Positions 35,375 through 44,876 of a stretch of 64,000 bases of DNA are shown here, piece by piece; the stretch's first letter is position 1, and each line of letters opens with the position of its first letter. Made by a program: the position numbers and the translations under genes. The stretch is from positions 745,097 through 809,096 of the forward strand of contig NZ_AP014564.1 in assembly GCF_002369955.1 (NCBI RefSeq), read 5' to 3'. This stretch comes from Ichthyobacterium seriolicida (GTDB lineage: Bacteria; Bacteroidota; Bacteroidia; Flavobacteriales; Ichthyobacteriaceae). A model generated the notes under the pieces. It saw only the letters and a list, made by a program, of their open reading frames with translations, was not told the DNA's origin and did no database searches.

Positions 35375-36238
35375 ATGTTAGAAAATTGTTTTGATAAGGA
35401 GATAGAGATATTTATAGACAGTGCTATAAGAGAGGATGTAGGAGGGGGTGATTACAGTTCTATAGCATGTGTTCCTAGAGGGCTTAAGAGTCAAGCCAAA
35501 TTATTGATTAAGAGTAATTGCGTTTTATCTGGAGTCGATATGGCTAATAAAATCTTTAATAGGGTAGATTCTGACTTAGATATGGAGGTCTTTATGAGCG
35601 ATGGTCAATTGGCAAAAAAGGGGGATATAGCATTTATCATAAGGGGTAATCCTCAATCCATATTGAAATCAGAGCGAATAGTTCTCAATTGCATGCAGCG
35701 TATGAGTGCTATCAGTTCTAATACTAGGGAATACGTCAATTTGGTCAAAGATTTTGATGTCTCTATTTTAGATACTAGAAAAACCACACCTAATGCCAGA
35801 GTTATAGAAAAATGGGCTGTTGAGATAGGTGGTGGGGAGAATCATCGCTTTGGGCTCTACGATATGATAATGCTAAAAGATAATCATATAGACTTTGCAG
35901 GAGGTATTAAAAAGGCTGTCAGTAAAGTAACGGATTACTTGAAGAGTAATAATCTAAAATTAAAAGTAGAGATAGAAGCCAGAAATGTAGATGAAGTAAT
36001 AGAGATTATGAGTGTAAAGGAGGGGGTAGACAGAATTATGTTAGATAATTTTTCTTGTTCGGATACTAAAGAGGCTGTAAATATTATCAATGGGGAATTA
36101 GAGGTAGAGTCCTCAGGAGGTATAGATAAGGGTAATGTGTTAGAATATGCTCGGTGTGGAGTAGATTATATATCTATAGGAGAGCTGACTCATTCCATAA
36201 ATAGTATAGATATGAGTCTCAAAGCTATACAGGGTTAG
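35375..36238 (+). CDS. nadC: Nicotinate-nucleotide pyrophosphorylase (carboxylating)
   Basis: A 287-residue quinolinate phosphoribosyltransferase. The signatures are LNCMQRMSAIS, DTRKTTPNARVIEKWAVEIGGGENHRFGLYDMIMLKDNHI, and the C-terminal barrel with DRIMLDNFS and ESSGGI. It converts quinolinate and PRPP to nicotinate mononucleotide in NAD synthesis. The gene ends in a 4-base convergent overlap with the acyltransferase gene. The ATP-binding gene upstream is 71 bases away. Confidence 0.95.
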   Translation: MLENCFDKEIEIFIDSAIREDVGGGDYSSIACVPRGLKSQAKLLIKSNCVLSGVDMANKIFNRVDSDLDMEVFMSDGQLAKKGDIAFIIRGNPQSILKSERIVLNCMQRMSAISSNTREYVNLVKDFDVSILDTRKTTPNARVIEKWAVEIGGGENHRFGLYDMIMLKDNHIDFAGGIKKAVSKVTDYLKSNNLKLKVEIEARNVDEVIEIMSVKEGVDRIMLDNFSCSDTKEAVNIINGELEVESSGGIDKGNVLEYARCGVDYISIGELTHSINSIDMSLKAIQG

Positions 36239-36801
36239 AATATTTTAGGATTGAAGTTATCTGGATTTTTAGGTGTTATGTCTCTATAGAATTCTTCTAT
36301 TAAGGTCATGTCGTGTTCTACACTATCAGTTAGTTTAATTATAGGTCCTATGCCTATAATTTTCTTTTTATAATCTGCATATCCCAAGCAAACAGGTTTG
36401 TTTGCCTTTTTTGCTATTCTGTAGAATCCTGTTTTCCACTTTTCGACTCTTTTTCGTGTTCCTTCAGGTGCAATTGCAATTACGGCGTTTTTTTTGCTGT
36501 TCAAGTAAGTGTTTATATCTTCTATCAAAGAAGAGTTATCTATACCTTCACCCCTTTTAACCCCTATAGCTCCCAACCACTTAAATAAAAAACCAAAAAA
36601 GGATTTAGTGTAGTATTCCTTTATTAAAAACTTAGTTTTTATTCCAGTCCTCCATATGAAAAACAATCCTATTGGCATGTCCCAATTCGATGTGTGAGGG
36701 GCGCCTATTATAATTCCATTTGCGTTTTTGATATTTTTAAAATCTACTTTCCAACCTAGTAAAAAGAGTCCTATAGCGCCTATGCATTTTTTCATATTCA
36801 T
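36235..36801 (-). CDS. Lysophospholipid acyltransferase family protein
   Basis: A 188-residue PlsC-like acyltransferase. The HxxxxD-type motif is APHTSNWD near residue 34 and the second block is APEGTRKRVEKWKTGFYRIA. A short N-terminal hydrophobic stretch may touch the membrane. It probably transfers an acyl group to a lysolipid or similar acceptor; the exact acceptor is not clear. It overlaps nadC tail to tail by four bases and is divergent from the heme O synthase gene. Confidence 0.88.
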   Translation of the reverse strand: MNMKKCIGAIGLFLLGWKVDFKNIKNANGIIIGAPHTSNWDMPIGLFFIWRTGIKTKFLIKEYYTKSFFGFLFKWLGAIGVKRGEGIDNSSLIEDINTYLNSKKNAVIAIAPEGTRKRVEKWKTGFYRIAKKANKPVCLGYADYKKKIIGIGPIIKLTDSVEHDMTLIEEFYRDITPKNPDNFNPKIF

Positions 36802-36913
36802 CAGTAAATTAAAAAAACTGCCTGCAAAGATGCGGAAAAAATATCCTTTAGTTCATAAGTTTTATAAAAATTATTTACTCTTCCCGAATATCTTCTTTAC
36901 ATTCGCGGACGGT

Positions 36914-37819
36914 ATGTTCACTAAGATTCAAAGCGCCCTTTCGGTTAGGGCTTTTAGCGTGTCGTTTTCTGAACTTAAAGAATTGACTAAGTTCGGCCTT
37001 TCTCTCAGCGTGGTATTTTCTTCTGTATGTAGCTATATATTGGCATCAACCACCATAGATTGGTACGGCTTATTAAAGTTGATATTGGGGGGGTATCTAG
37101 TTGTGGGCTCATCTAATATATTCAATCAAATTATAGAAAGAGACTTAGATAAGTTGATGAATCGCACTAAAAACAGGCCTTTACCATCTGGTAGGATATC
37201 AGTAGATAAGAGTCTTTTTATAGGTTTTTCATTTATCAGCATAGGCTTGTGTCTTTTGTATAGCCTAAATGCTAAAGCTGCAATTTTTAGTGGATTATCT
37301 TCTATTTTGTATGTATTTGCTTATACCCCTTTGAAATCTGTGACTCCATTATCAGTTTTTATAGGGGCTTTTCCTGGAGCTATGCCCGCTGCCCTAGGTT
37401 GGGTTGCCTCTACCAATAGTTTTGGTGTTGAAGCGGGATTTTTATTCGCTTTTCAGTTTATTTGGCAGTTCCCTCATTTTTGGGCGGTTGCTATATTGTT
37501 ACACGAAGATTATAAAAGGTCTGGATTCAAATTATTGCCTTCTAAAGAAAAAGATGGAGTGGTCATGTCTTTGATATTTTTATATACACTCTGTCTGATT
37601 CCCATCTCTGTGTTTCCCGTTATGGATGTGTTTAATAGTTTAAAGATATCTTATGTATCAGCTACTATTATAGCTTTATCAGGTGTTGGTTTTTTATCTT
37701 TTTCCATAAGGTTGATAGATAGAAAGGATGATTCATCAGCTAGGAATCTAATGTTTGCTGGGTTGATATATTTACCTTTGGTTCAGTTAGTTTATGTAAT
37801 AAATAATCTTATGAAATAA
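36914..37819 (+). CDS. ctaB: Protoheme IX farnesyltransferase (heme O synthase)
   Basis: A UbiA-family polytopic membrane enzyme. The first acidic motif is SSNIFNQIIERDLDKLMNRTKNRPLPSGRIS (NxxxDxxxD type), followed by ALGWVA and FQFIWQFPHFWAVAILLHEDY, both characteristic. The ATG at 36914 gives 301 residues, the family norm; an upstream in-frame ATG at 36830 would add 28 residues. It farnesylates heme B to heme O for the aa3-type oxidase. Its stop overlaps the next start in TAATG, so it heads the cox operon. Confidence 0.94.
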   Translation: MFTKIQSALSVRAFSVSFSELKELTKFGLSLSVVFSSVCSYILASTTIDWYGLLKLILGGYLVVGSSNIFNQIIERDLDKLMNRTKNRPLPSGRISVDKSLFIGFSFISIGLCLLYSLNAKAAIFSGLSSILYVFAYTPLKSVTPLSVFIGAFPGAMPAALGWVASTNSFGVEAGFLFAFQFIWQFPHFWAVAILLHEDYKRSGFKLLPSKEKDGVVMSLIFLYTLCLIPISVFPVMDVFNSLKISYVSATIIALSGVGFLSFSIRLIDRKDDSSARNLMFAGLIYLPLVQLVYVINNLMK

Positions 37820-38391
37820 TGCTAATAACTAGAGATAAAGAGGAAAAAGCTTTAACATATAAGATGCTTTTGTACTTTGCTATGGTCAGTTTGACAATGA
37901 CTTTCGCTGGTCTGACTAGTGCCGTAATAGTTAGAAGGGAGGCTGAGGATTGGATGTCTGTCCGTTTGCCTTCAGCTTTTTACTGGAGTGCTTTAGTGAT
38001 TGTACTGAGTAGTTTAACGATTCATATTTCTAAGAAATATGCAGAAAAAAAGGAGGTTTCTGCTACTAATGTCTACTTGCTCATCACACTTTTTTTAGGG
38101 ATACTTTTTTTTGTGTTGCAATTCATAGGGTTTGGGCAATTAATAGATGAAGGAGTATATTTCACAGGGGAAAATAGCAATATAGCTGGATCTTTTATCT
38201 ATATCATAACTATTTTACACCTAGCTCACTTAGTGGCAGGAATTATATCTCTTTTATTTATGATAATTAATAATCTAAGAGGTGTTTATAGGGATAAGGG
38301 GATTTTAGGAATGTCATTGGGTAATATATTTTGGCATTTTTTAGGCGTTTTGTGGTTATATTTGGTTTCATTTTTTTATTTTGTAATATAA
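37819..38391 (+). CDS. Cytochrome c oxidase subunit III-like protein (first copy)
   Basis: A 190-residue protein with about five membrane helices. Its end, IFWHFLGVLWLYLVSFFYFVI, is the conserved last helix of heme-copper oxidase subunit III; HLAHLVAGIISL matches the helix with the conserved His. Flavobacteria commonly carry this shorter subunit III-like protein in front of a longer one. It lacks the long insert of the second copy. Starts on the last base of the ctaB stop. Confidence 0.88.
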   Translation: MLITRDKEEKALTYKMLLYFAMVSLTMTFAGLTSAVIVRREAEDWMSVRLPSAFYWSALVIVLSSLTIHISKKYAEKKEVSATNVYLLITLFLGILFFVLQFIGFGQLIDEGVYFTGENSNIAGSFIYIITILHLAHLVAGIISLLFMIINNLRGVYRDKGILGMSLGNIFWHFLGVLWLYLVSFFYFVI

Positions 38392-38405
38392 TATTGTAGT
38401 TAACA

Positions 38406-39290
38406 ATGGCAGATATGGTTATTAATCCTGATTTTGTAGAGGAGAGAAGAAGGTCTCCTATGGGAGCTCGTTATGGTAAGATTATGATGTGGTTTTTTAT
38501 AGTTTCCGACTCTCTTACCTTTGCTGGTTTTTTGGTTGCGTATGGTTTTATGAGATATCAATCTCACGGAACATGGCCTATAGCTGATGAAGTATTTACT
38601 CATTTTCCTTTTTTACACGGACATTATCCAATGTTATATGTCGCTCTTATGTCTTTTATACTCATAGTGTCATCTGTAACTATGGTTTTAGCTGTAGATG
38701 CTGGTCACAAGAATGAAAAGAATAGATGTGCTACTTGGATGTTTTTGACAATATTGGGAGGACTTGTGTTTTTATTATCTCAGGCTTGGGAGTGGAGTAA
38801 TTTTATAAGTGGTTCTCATGGGGCTATGAGACTAAAAAGTGATTACATAGCTCTTTTTGTGGATAACAAAAATGAAAAGATAGCCATCTCAGACTTTATT
38901 TCAGATCAAGAGAATGATATGGATGAATTAGAGAGAGTTAGATTAGCTTTTAGTTCTAATAAGGATTTAAACCTTAGGGTGAACAATGAGTTTATAAAAA
39001 ATGAAGATACTGCCAAGTATTTTCAAGGCGCAAAAATTGTTAGGGGTGCAAATCTGATAGAAAACGAGTACGGTCATACTACTTTTGCTAATTTCTTTTA
39101 TTTCATAACTGGATTTCACGGTGTTCACGTCTTCACTGGAGTATTGTTGAATTTTATAATATTCTGTAATGTCCTTTTGGGGACGTTTGAAAAAAGCAAG
39201 GACTACGAAATGGTAGAAAAGGTAGGTCTTTATTGGCATTTTGTAGATCTAGTATGGGTATTTGTATTTACATTTTTTTACTTGATATAA
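38406..39290 (+). CDS. Cytochrome c oxidase subunit III (second copy)
   Basis: A 294-residue subunit III. Helix segments include WFFIVSDSLTFAGFLVAYGFM, LGGLVFLLSQAWEWSNF, FYFITGFHGVHVFTGVL and the ending GLYWHFVDLVWVFVFTFFYLI, which is diagnostic. A charged loop of about 75 residues (around 140-215) is typical of Bacteroidota versions. It supports the proton-pumping core, which is encoded elsewhere. 14 bases downstream of the first copy. Confidence 0.94.
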   Translation: MADMVINPDFVEERRRSPMGARYGKIMMWFFIVSDSLTFAGFLVAYGFMRYQSHGTWPIADEVFTHFPFLHGHYPMLYVALMSFILIVSSVTMVLAVDAGHKNEKNRCATWMFLTILGGLVFLLSQAWEWSNFISGSHGAMRLKSDYIALFVDNKNEKIAISDFISDQENDMDELERVRLAFSSNKDLNLRVNNEFIKNEDTAKYFQGAKIVRGANLIENEYGHTTFANFFYFITGFHGVHVFTGVLLNFIIFCNVLLGTFEKSKDYEMVEKVGLYWHFVDLVWVFVFTFFYLI

Positions 39291-39304
39291 TAAAACGATA
39301 GGTT

Positions 39305-39631
39305 ATGGGAAATAATCAACACGGCACAAGATGGATTTGGATTACATTTTTTATCTTGTTTGCGATCACATCTGTAGAGGTAATTTTGGGAATTATTAAG
39401 CCTAGTGTGCTAGTAGATAATTCATTTATACGTTTTAGTCTGTTGAACTGGACCTTTATGGTTTTGACTATCACTAAGGCTTATTATATAGTTTGGTATT
39501 TTATGCATTTAAAGGAGGAAGGAAAAATATTTACATGGTCTATTACTATACCCTTGTATATATTAATTCCATATTTGGCTTTTATAGTATTAGTAGAGTC
39601 GGATTATATAAATTCAGTATTATTCAATTAG
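39305..39631 (+). CDS. Cytochrome c oxidase subunit IV family protein
   Basis: A 108-residue protein with three hydrophobic segments. WIWITFFILFAITSVEVILGI at the start and ITKAYYIVWYFMHLKEEGK in the middle match the prokaryotic subunit IV (CoxD/CyoD-like) of Bacteroidota. It stabilises the oxidase. It follows subunit III by 14 bases. Confidence 0.9.
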   Translation: MGNNQHGTRWIWITFFILFAITSVEVILGIIKPSVLVDNSFIRFSLLNWTFMVLTITKAYYIVWYFMHLKEEGKIFTWSITIPLYILIPYLAFIVLVESDYINSVLFN

Positions 39632-39634
39632 ATA

Positions 39635-40273
39635 ATGCATAGAGTAAAGAAATACTTTATACTCTTTGTAATAATACTTTTACCAGCTGCGATATATCTC
39701 TTCCTGTTTACTGGGAAGCATCACATGAAGTTTTTGTCAGTTCGGGAGAGCGCTGTAAGGGATAGTGTATTTAAAAAATATCCTGAGCTATTTGAACTTT
39801 TAGATAAAAAGATTTCCGTATTGTATTTCGCTGGCGGACCTGATTCGAATGGCAGAAATAGTGTTTTCAATATTTTTTCTAAGGTTTATAAGAAAAATTT
39901 TAGGGCTGGAGATTTTCAGATAGTTGCTTTTTGTACAGGGGGTGTGGAGGAATTAAAAAAATCTCTTTCTAGGCTATCAGATTATAAATCTGATAAGTGG
40001 TTGTGTTTAGATTTTAGTCCAGAGGATTCTAGAGATCTTTTCAAATCGATATACGATACCGATAGTATTGATATAGACAATTCTTCTATGTATTTGTTTT
40101 TGTTAGACAAAGGACTTAATTTGCGCGGCAGAAAATACGAAAATAGAGCAGATGTTGATCCCATTTACAATAGCCAGTCAGTTGGAGATTTGAATAATTT
40201 AAAAGATGATATAACTATTCTTTTGAAAGAATATGTGCTGAAGGATAAAGCTAGTAAGTCATTAAGGAGGTAA
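39635..40273 (+). CDS. Membrane-anchored thioredoxin-fold-like protein of the cox operon
   Basis: A 212-residue protein with an N-terminal membrane anchor (FILFVIILLPAAIYLFLF) and a periplasmic domain. The pattern VLYFAGGPDSNGRNSVFNIFSKVYKKN is where SCO proteins carry CxxxC, but there are no cysteines in it. This points to a SCO-like fold that has lost copper or thiol chemistry. Three bases separate it from the subunit IV stop. A structural or assembly role is inferred from position only. Confidence 0.6.
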   Translation: MHRVKKYFILFVIILLPAAIYLFLFTGKHHMKFLSVRESAVRDSVFKKYPELFELLDKKISVLYFAGGPDSNGRNSVFNIFSKVYKKNFRAGDFQIVAFCTGGVEELKKSLSRLSDYKSDKWLCLDFSPEDSRDLFKSIYDTDSIDIDNSSMYLFLLDKGLNLRGRKYENRADVDPIYNSQSVGDLNNLKDDITILLKEYVLKDKASKSLRR

Positions 40274-40290
40274 GTCACTTTTGATTTAAT

Positions 40291-40917
40291 ATGAAAAAAT
40301 TAAGATTTGGTCTTGTAATAATTATACTGATTTCCCTTATTTGGGTAATCAAAGAGCTATTTATCAGAAGAGGAAAAGAAAACTCTGATATGGTTGTTAT
40401 AAGTGATTCTTCTCCTTCTTTTTCTTTTTTAAATCAGAGTGGAGAATTGGTCTCTAGTGAGGATTATAAAGGAAAGGTTTATGTAGTAGAGTTTTTTTTC
40501 ACTTCTTGTCCAGATATCTGTGAGAAAATGAATAACAACATGCTTTTTGTACAGAACAGTTTTTTTGGCAATGCAGATTTTAGAATAGTATCTTTCACGG
40601 TAGATCCTGAAAATGATACAGAACAAGTCTTGAGAGAATACGGAGAAAAATTAGGAGCAAACACCAAGATTTGGAATTTTTTAAGAGGAGAAAAGCAAGA
40701 TATATATAATCTGGCCCAAGAGTTTTTTATCAGTGCTAATGAGGATAAAGATTCCCCTGGAGGCTTCTTTCACGACGGTAATTTTATATTGATAGACAAG
40801 AGAGGTAGAATAAGGAGTAGGTTCGAAGATGGTAATCCCAAAGCTGTTTATTCTGGAACTGATAAGAAGGATATATATAAGCTCATTGACGATATAAAAG
40901 TATTATTAAATGACTGA
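40291..40917 (+). CDS. SCO1/SenC family copper chaperone
   Basis: A 208-residue protein with an N-terminal membrane anchor. The copper-binding CxxxC is in FFFTSCPDICEKM and the conserved His in GGFFHDGNFILID; RIVSFTVDPENDT is another hallmark. It is expected to deliver copper to the CuA site of oxidase subunit II on the outer face of the inner membrane. It overlaps the next gene by 8 bases. Confidence 0.93.
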   Translation: MKKLRFGLVIIILISLIWVIKELFIRRGKENSDMVVISDSSPSFSFLNQSGELVSSEDYKGKVYVVEFFFTSCPDICEKMNNNMLFVQNSFFGNADFRIVSFTVDPENDTEQVLREYGEKLGANTKIWNFLRGEKQDIYNLAQEFFISANEDKDSPGGFFHDGNFILIDKRGRIRSRFEDGNPKAVYSGTDKKDIYKLIDDIKVLLND

Positions 40918-41458
40918 TAATTATTTTAGATTGAAACGAGCAGACAAAATCTTTATACCTGTAATAAGTATTATATCGATAATCATCCCCATCGTTGTAG
41001 GGGTGTTGATATACTTGCCCGATAGATATAATATTTTTGATATGGAGGCTGGTACTTTGCCTTTATTCCATGCGTTATTAAATGCTTCTACAGCTGTATT
41101 ATTGTTTATCGCATTATATCAAATAAAGAATAGGCGTATAGAATCACATAAAAGAACTATGCTTATGGCTTTGGGGCTATCCATATTATTCTTATTATCG
41201 TATGTGATTTCTAAAATACAGCATCCCCCTGTTGCTTATCGGGGAGAAGGATTTTATAGATATTTGTATTTTTTTATACTCATAACTCATATATTGTTAT
41301 CTGCGGTTGTGGTTCCCTTGTGTTTGCTATCTGTGTATAGAGGTTTAACTAGAAATGATAAGTTACACAAAAAAATTTCTCGTTGGACCTTTCCTATTTG
41401 GATGTATGTTGCTATAACTGGTGTGTTAGTATACGTTATGATGAGACCTTATTATTGA
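40910..41458 (+). CDS. DUF420 family membrane protein
   Basis: A 182-residue protein with about five hydrophobic helices. LPLFHALLNASTAVLLFIAL, ESHKRTMLMALGLSILFLLSY and the ending WTFPIWMYVAITGVLVYVMM fit DUF420, a family always found with cytochrome oxidase genes (CtaM/YozB-like). CtaM in Bacillus helps oxidase maturation; a like role is probable here. The His residues in the helices may bind heme or metal. Confidence 0.9.
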   Translation: MTDNYFRLKRADKIFIPVISIISIIIPIVVGVLIYLPDRYNIFDMEAGTLPLFHALLNASTAVLLFIALYQIKNRRIESHKRTMLMALGLSILFLLSYVISKIQHPPVAYRGEGFYRYLYFFILITHILLSAVVVPLCLLSVYRGLTRNDKLHKKISRWTFPIWMYVAITGVLVYVMMRPYY

Positions 41459-41468
41459 TAATTTAGTT

Positions 41469-41720
41469 ATGAAAGCTTTTAGAGGTAAGTGTATTCTTTT
41501 GTTATTTCTCAGTTTTTGCTTTTTAGCAACAGATGTTTACTCTCAGTGTTCCATGTGTAAGGTTGTGGCTGAGTCTTCTATACAAGGGGGCAATAGTATA
41601 GCCAAAGGGTTGAATTCAGGTATTTTATATTTGATGGCCTTTCCATATATTTTATTATCTGCACTAGCAGTCTTTTTGTTTTTGTATATAAGAAAGGAAA
41701 ATAAAAAAATAAACACTTAA
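41469..41720 (+). CDS. Small CxxC membrane protein of the cox operon
   Basis: An 83-residue protein with a signal-like N-terminus ending VYSQCSMCKVVAES and one hydrophobic segment near the C-terminus (YLMAFPYILLSALAVFLFLYI). The QCxMC just behind the signal sequence and the GLNSGILYLMAFPY segment are shared by short flavobacterial proteins that follow DUF420. The CxxC could bind copper or act in thiol exchange; this is inference. It lies 10 bases after the DUF420 gene. Confidence 0.75.
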   Translation: MKAFRGKCILLLFLSFCFLATDVYSQCSMCKVVAESSIQGGNSIAKGLNSGILYLMAFPYILLSALAVFLFLYIRKENKKINT

Positions 41721-41744
41721 ATAGTATATCGTTGATAATCTTCT

Positions 41745-42716
41745 ATGGATGAAGTAAAAGAACTGGTAAATCTCATCAATAAAAGGATAGAGGATTATAG
41801 AGATTTAAATAGATCGAATGTAAATGACGATCCTATAGATTACATATTGAGCTTGGGGGGCAAGAGAGTTCGCTCTACTTTGGTTTTAATGTCTTACAAG
41901 TTATTTGACAGTAATATAGAGATAGCTATAAAGCCAGCTTTGGCCGTGGAGTTATTTCATAATTTTTCTCTGGTCCATGACGATCTTATGGATGATGCAC
42001 TTATAAGGAGAGGCATGCCCAGTGTGCATGTCAAGTGGGATACTAATACAGCTATATTATCTGGAGATACTATTCTCATAAAGTCTTATCAGTTTTTAGA
42101 AGCATTGCCTGCAGAGGTGTTGAAATTAGTTTTTTCTATTTTCAATACTGTGGCTATAGAGGTATGTGAAGGTCAAAGGCTAGATATTTTATTTGAGGAT
42201 ATAGAGAAAATAGAGATGTCCGAGTATATTAGAATGATAAAATATAAAACAGCGGTTTTAATAGCGGCCTCTTTGAAAATAGGGGCTGTATTGGGAAATG
42301 CAAAACAGAAGGATATTGATCTTTTATATGAATTTGGGATAAATATCGGAATAGCATTTCAGCTTCAAGACGACATGTTAGATTTATATGCTACATCTGT
42401 CAGTTTTGGTAAAAAGATAGGTGGTGATATATTGGAGAATAAAAAAACTTTTTTATTTATTAAAGCCTTGGAGCTGGCTAATTGCACTGAGAGAGAAGAT
42501 CTCTTATTTTGGTTTAGAAAGAGAGAAAGTGATGACCTGAAAATAAGTTCAGTAAAAGGGATATATGATAAACTAAATGTCAAGCATCATATATGTGAGG
42601 AGATAGAGCATTACTATCACAAGGCTAAAACGATTCTCTCTCAAGTATCAGTTAGTGAAGATAAAAAAGCTATGTTGTATGACTTTTCTAAAAAGCTGAT
42701 GTCTAGAAAGTTCTGA
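41745..42716 (+). CDS. Polyprenyl synthetase (isoprenyl diphosphate synthase)
   Basis: A 323-residue trans-prenyltransferase. GGKRVRSTLVL is the substrate-binding start, HDDLMDDALIRRGMPSVH contains the first Asp-rich motif, and FQLQDDMLDLY the second. The chain length of the product cannot be read with confidence; farnesyl, geranylgeranyl or a longer quinone side chain are possible. It probably joins the preceding operon (24-base gap), which fits a role in quinone or heme O supply. Confidence 0.9.
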   Translation: MDEVKELVNLINKRIEDYRDLNRSNVNDDPIDYILSLGGKRVRSTLVLMSYKLFDSNIEIAIKPALAVELFHNFSLVHDDLMDDALIRRGMPSVHVKWDTNTAILSGDTILIKSYQFLEALPAEVLKLVFSIFNTVAIEVCEGQRLDILFEDIEKIEMSEYIRMIKYKTAVLIAASLKIGAVLGNAKQKDIDLLYEFGINIGIAFQLQDDMLDLYATSVSFGKKIGGDILENKKTFLFIKALELANCTEREDLLFWFRKRESDDLKISSVKGIYDKLNVKHHICEEIEHYYHKAKTILSQVSVSEDKKAMLYDFSKKLMSRKF

Positions 42717-42802
42717 AAAGTATTCCTTCTAATAAAACTATTAAATACAACTTTATTAATCAAACACAGGTTCTTGAGTGAGCTAAGGCTTGGAAATTAG
42801 TC

Positions 42803-42820
42803 TTTCAACAGTTGTTGAAA
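42803..42820. promoter_or_regulatory. Palindrome upstream of htpG
   Basis: TTTCAACA-GT-TGTTGAAA, perfect 8-base arms, 152 bases before the htpG start. It is not the CIRCE element. It might be an operator for a heat-shock regulator, or chance in AT-rich DNA. A TATTTTTG (42904-42911) further on fits the TAnnTTTG -7 box. Confidence 0.35.
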
Positions 42821-42971
42821 TATTAGATAATCAGGTCTTTTTCAGCTATAATGCTAATTATTATCTATAGTCTTAAAATTATAGTGTCATTATGGCATAT
42901 TGCTATTTTTGGCATATAAGTTGAGCTACACTATTTCGTTGGAAGATTTTTAATTTAAACTCTATATAAAA

Positions 42972-44852
42972 ATGACAAAAGGAAAAATTGATGTAACAGC
43001 GGATAATATATTTCCAATTATCAAGAAGTTTCTGTATTCTGATCATGAGATATTTTTGAGAGAGATAACATCAAACGCAGTAGATGCTAGTAAAAAATTG
43101 AATGTTTTATCTACAATAGGAGAATTTAAGGGAGATATAGGAGATCTCACTATAGAGATTAAAGTAGATAAAGATGGAAAAAAGCTTCACGTTATAGACA
43201 AGGGGATTGGTATGACCGAAGAAGAAGTGAAAAAATATATCAATCAAGTAGCTTTTTCAGGGGCAAAGGAGTTTGTCAATCTCTACAAGGATAAGGCTGA
43301 AGGAGCAAATATAATAGGAAATTTCGGATTGGGTTTTTACTCTTCTTTTATGGTTGCTAAAAAAGTTGAGATCTTAACTAAATCGTATAAGGAAGATTCT
43401 AAAGGGGTGCGTTGGGAATGTGATGGTTCTCCTGAATATACCATAGAAAATATAGATAAGCAAGATAGAGGGACAGAGATAATATTACATATAGCCGATG
43501 ACTCTACAGAGTTTTTAGAAGAGAGTAGAATAAGTACTCTATTAAATAAATACTCCAAGTTTTTGCCTATACCTATAAAATTTGGAACTAGACAAGAGAC
43601 TAAAAAAACAGGTGAAGGCGATGATGCTAAAGAGGAAAAAATAGAGGTAGATAATATAGTAAACAATACTAGTCCAGCTTGGACAAAGCAAGCTACAGAT
43701 CTCAAAGAGGAAGATTATAAGTCTTTTTATAGAGAATTATATCCAATGCAGTTTGAAGATCCTTTGTTTCATATACATCTGAATGTAGATTATCCATTTA
43801 ATTTGACGGGGATATTGTATTTCCCAAGGATAAAAAACAATATTGAGATTCAAAAAGACAAGATTCAATTATACCAAGATCAGGTTTTTGTAACGGATAA
43901 TGTAGAAGGTATAGTTCCAGAATTTTTAACTATGTTAAAAGGTGTTATCGACTCTCCTGATATACCATTAAACGTATCTAGATCTTATCTTCAGTCTGAT
44001 GGAGCGGTAAAGAAAATATCGGGATATATAACTAAAAAGGTTGGAGATAAATTAGAGGATCTGTTTAAAAAAGACAGAAAAGATTTTGAATCTAAATGGG
44101 ATGATATAAAAGTCGTTATAGAGTATGGAATGTTATCTGAGGAAAAGTTTTACAAAAAAGCAAAGGATAAGTACGCTCTATACCCTACAGTAGAAGGAGA
44201 ATATTTCACTTTTGAGGAATTTAAAGACAAGGTTAAGGATCTTCATAAAGACAAAGACGGTAAAATAGTTTTATTGTATTCTTCTGATAAAGAGGCTCAG
44301 CATTCTTACATACAAACAGCTAGGGATAAGGGCTATGAAGTTTTATTATTAGACAGTCCTATAGTTCCACATCTCATACAGAAATTAGAAACAGATAACG
44401 AGGGTATTTCTTTTGCTAGGGTAGATTCAGATCATGTAGATAAGCTTATAAATAAGGATGACAAGCCTCTTGCTAAATTGTCTGAAGATGAGCAGAAAAA
44501 GCTCAAAGAGATAATAGAATCTAATATAGAAAAGGATAAATATATAGTTAAGATAGAAAATTTAGATTCTTCTGAAAATCCATTTATTATAACTCTACCA
44601 GAATTTATGAGAAGAATGAAAGAGATGCAACAAGTTGGGGGAGGGGGTATGATCATGGGCAATATGCCTGATATGTATAATGTAGTAGTTAATGCTAATC
44701 ATCCATTGATATCAAATCTATCAAAAGAGAAGGAGGATAGACAAAAGGAATTAATTTCTCATATGTTAGATTTAGCTAGACTGTCTCAAAACTTACTGCA
44801 GGGAAAAGAGTTGACTGATTTTATAAACAGAAATTATAAGATGATAAAGTAA
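42972..44852 (+). CDS. htpG: Chaperone HtpG (Hsp90)
   Basis: A 626-residue bacterial Hsp90 of normal length. The GHKL ATPase has FLREITSNAVDASKK, then DKGIGMTEEEVKKYINQVAFSG and IIGNFGLGFYSSFMVA. The middle domain holds IDSPDIPLNVSRSYLQSD. It is an ATP-driven chaperone for late folding steps. A strong terminator follows, which is repeated after the next gene. Confidence 0.96.
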   Translation: MTKGKIDVTADNIFPIIKKFLYSDHEIFLREITSNAVDASKKLNVLSTIGEFKGDIGDLTIEIKVDKDGKKLHVIDKGIGMTEEEVKKYINQVAFSGAKEFVNLYKDKAEGANIIGNFGLGFYSSFMVAKKVEILTKSYKEDSKGVRWECDGSPEYTIENIDKQDRGTEIILHIADDSTEFLEESRISTLLNKYSKFLPIPIKFGTRQETKKTGEGDDAKEEKIEVDNIVNNTSPAWTKQATDLKEEDYKSFYRELYPMQFEDPLFHIHLNVDYPFNLTGILYFPRIKNNIEIQKDKIQLYQDQVFVTDNVEGIVPEFLTMLKGVIDSPDIPLNVSRSYLQSDGAVKKISGYITKKVGDKLEDLFKKDRKDFESKWDDIKVVIEYGMLSEEKFYKKAKDKYALYPTVEGEYFTFEEFKDKVKDLHKDKDGKIVLLYSSDKEAQHSYIQTARDKGYEVLLLDSPIVPHLIQKLETDNEGISFARVDSDHVDKLINKDDKPLAKLSEDEQKKLKEIIESNIEKDKYIVKIENLDSSENPFIITLPEFMRRMKEMQQVGGGGMIMGNMPDMYNVVVNANHPLISNLSKEKEDRQKELISHMLDLARLSQNLLQGKELTDFINRNYKMIK

Positions 44853-44876
44853 AAAGTCAGATAATTTTTATTTGAA

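Noticed and set aside
36728-36913. Long N-terminal extension of heme O synthase
   Set aside because: It overlaps the divergent acyltransferase gene and has no membrane-protein character; the ATG at 36914 gives the normal length.
42880-42925. Sigma-54 promoter before htpG (TGGCAT...GC)
   Set aside because: The spacing between GG and GC is too short for a -24/-12 promoter.
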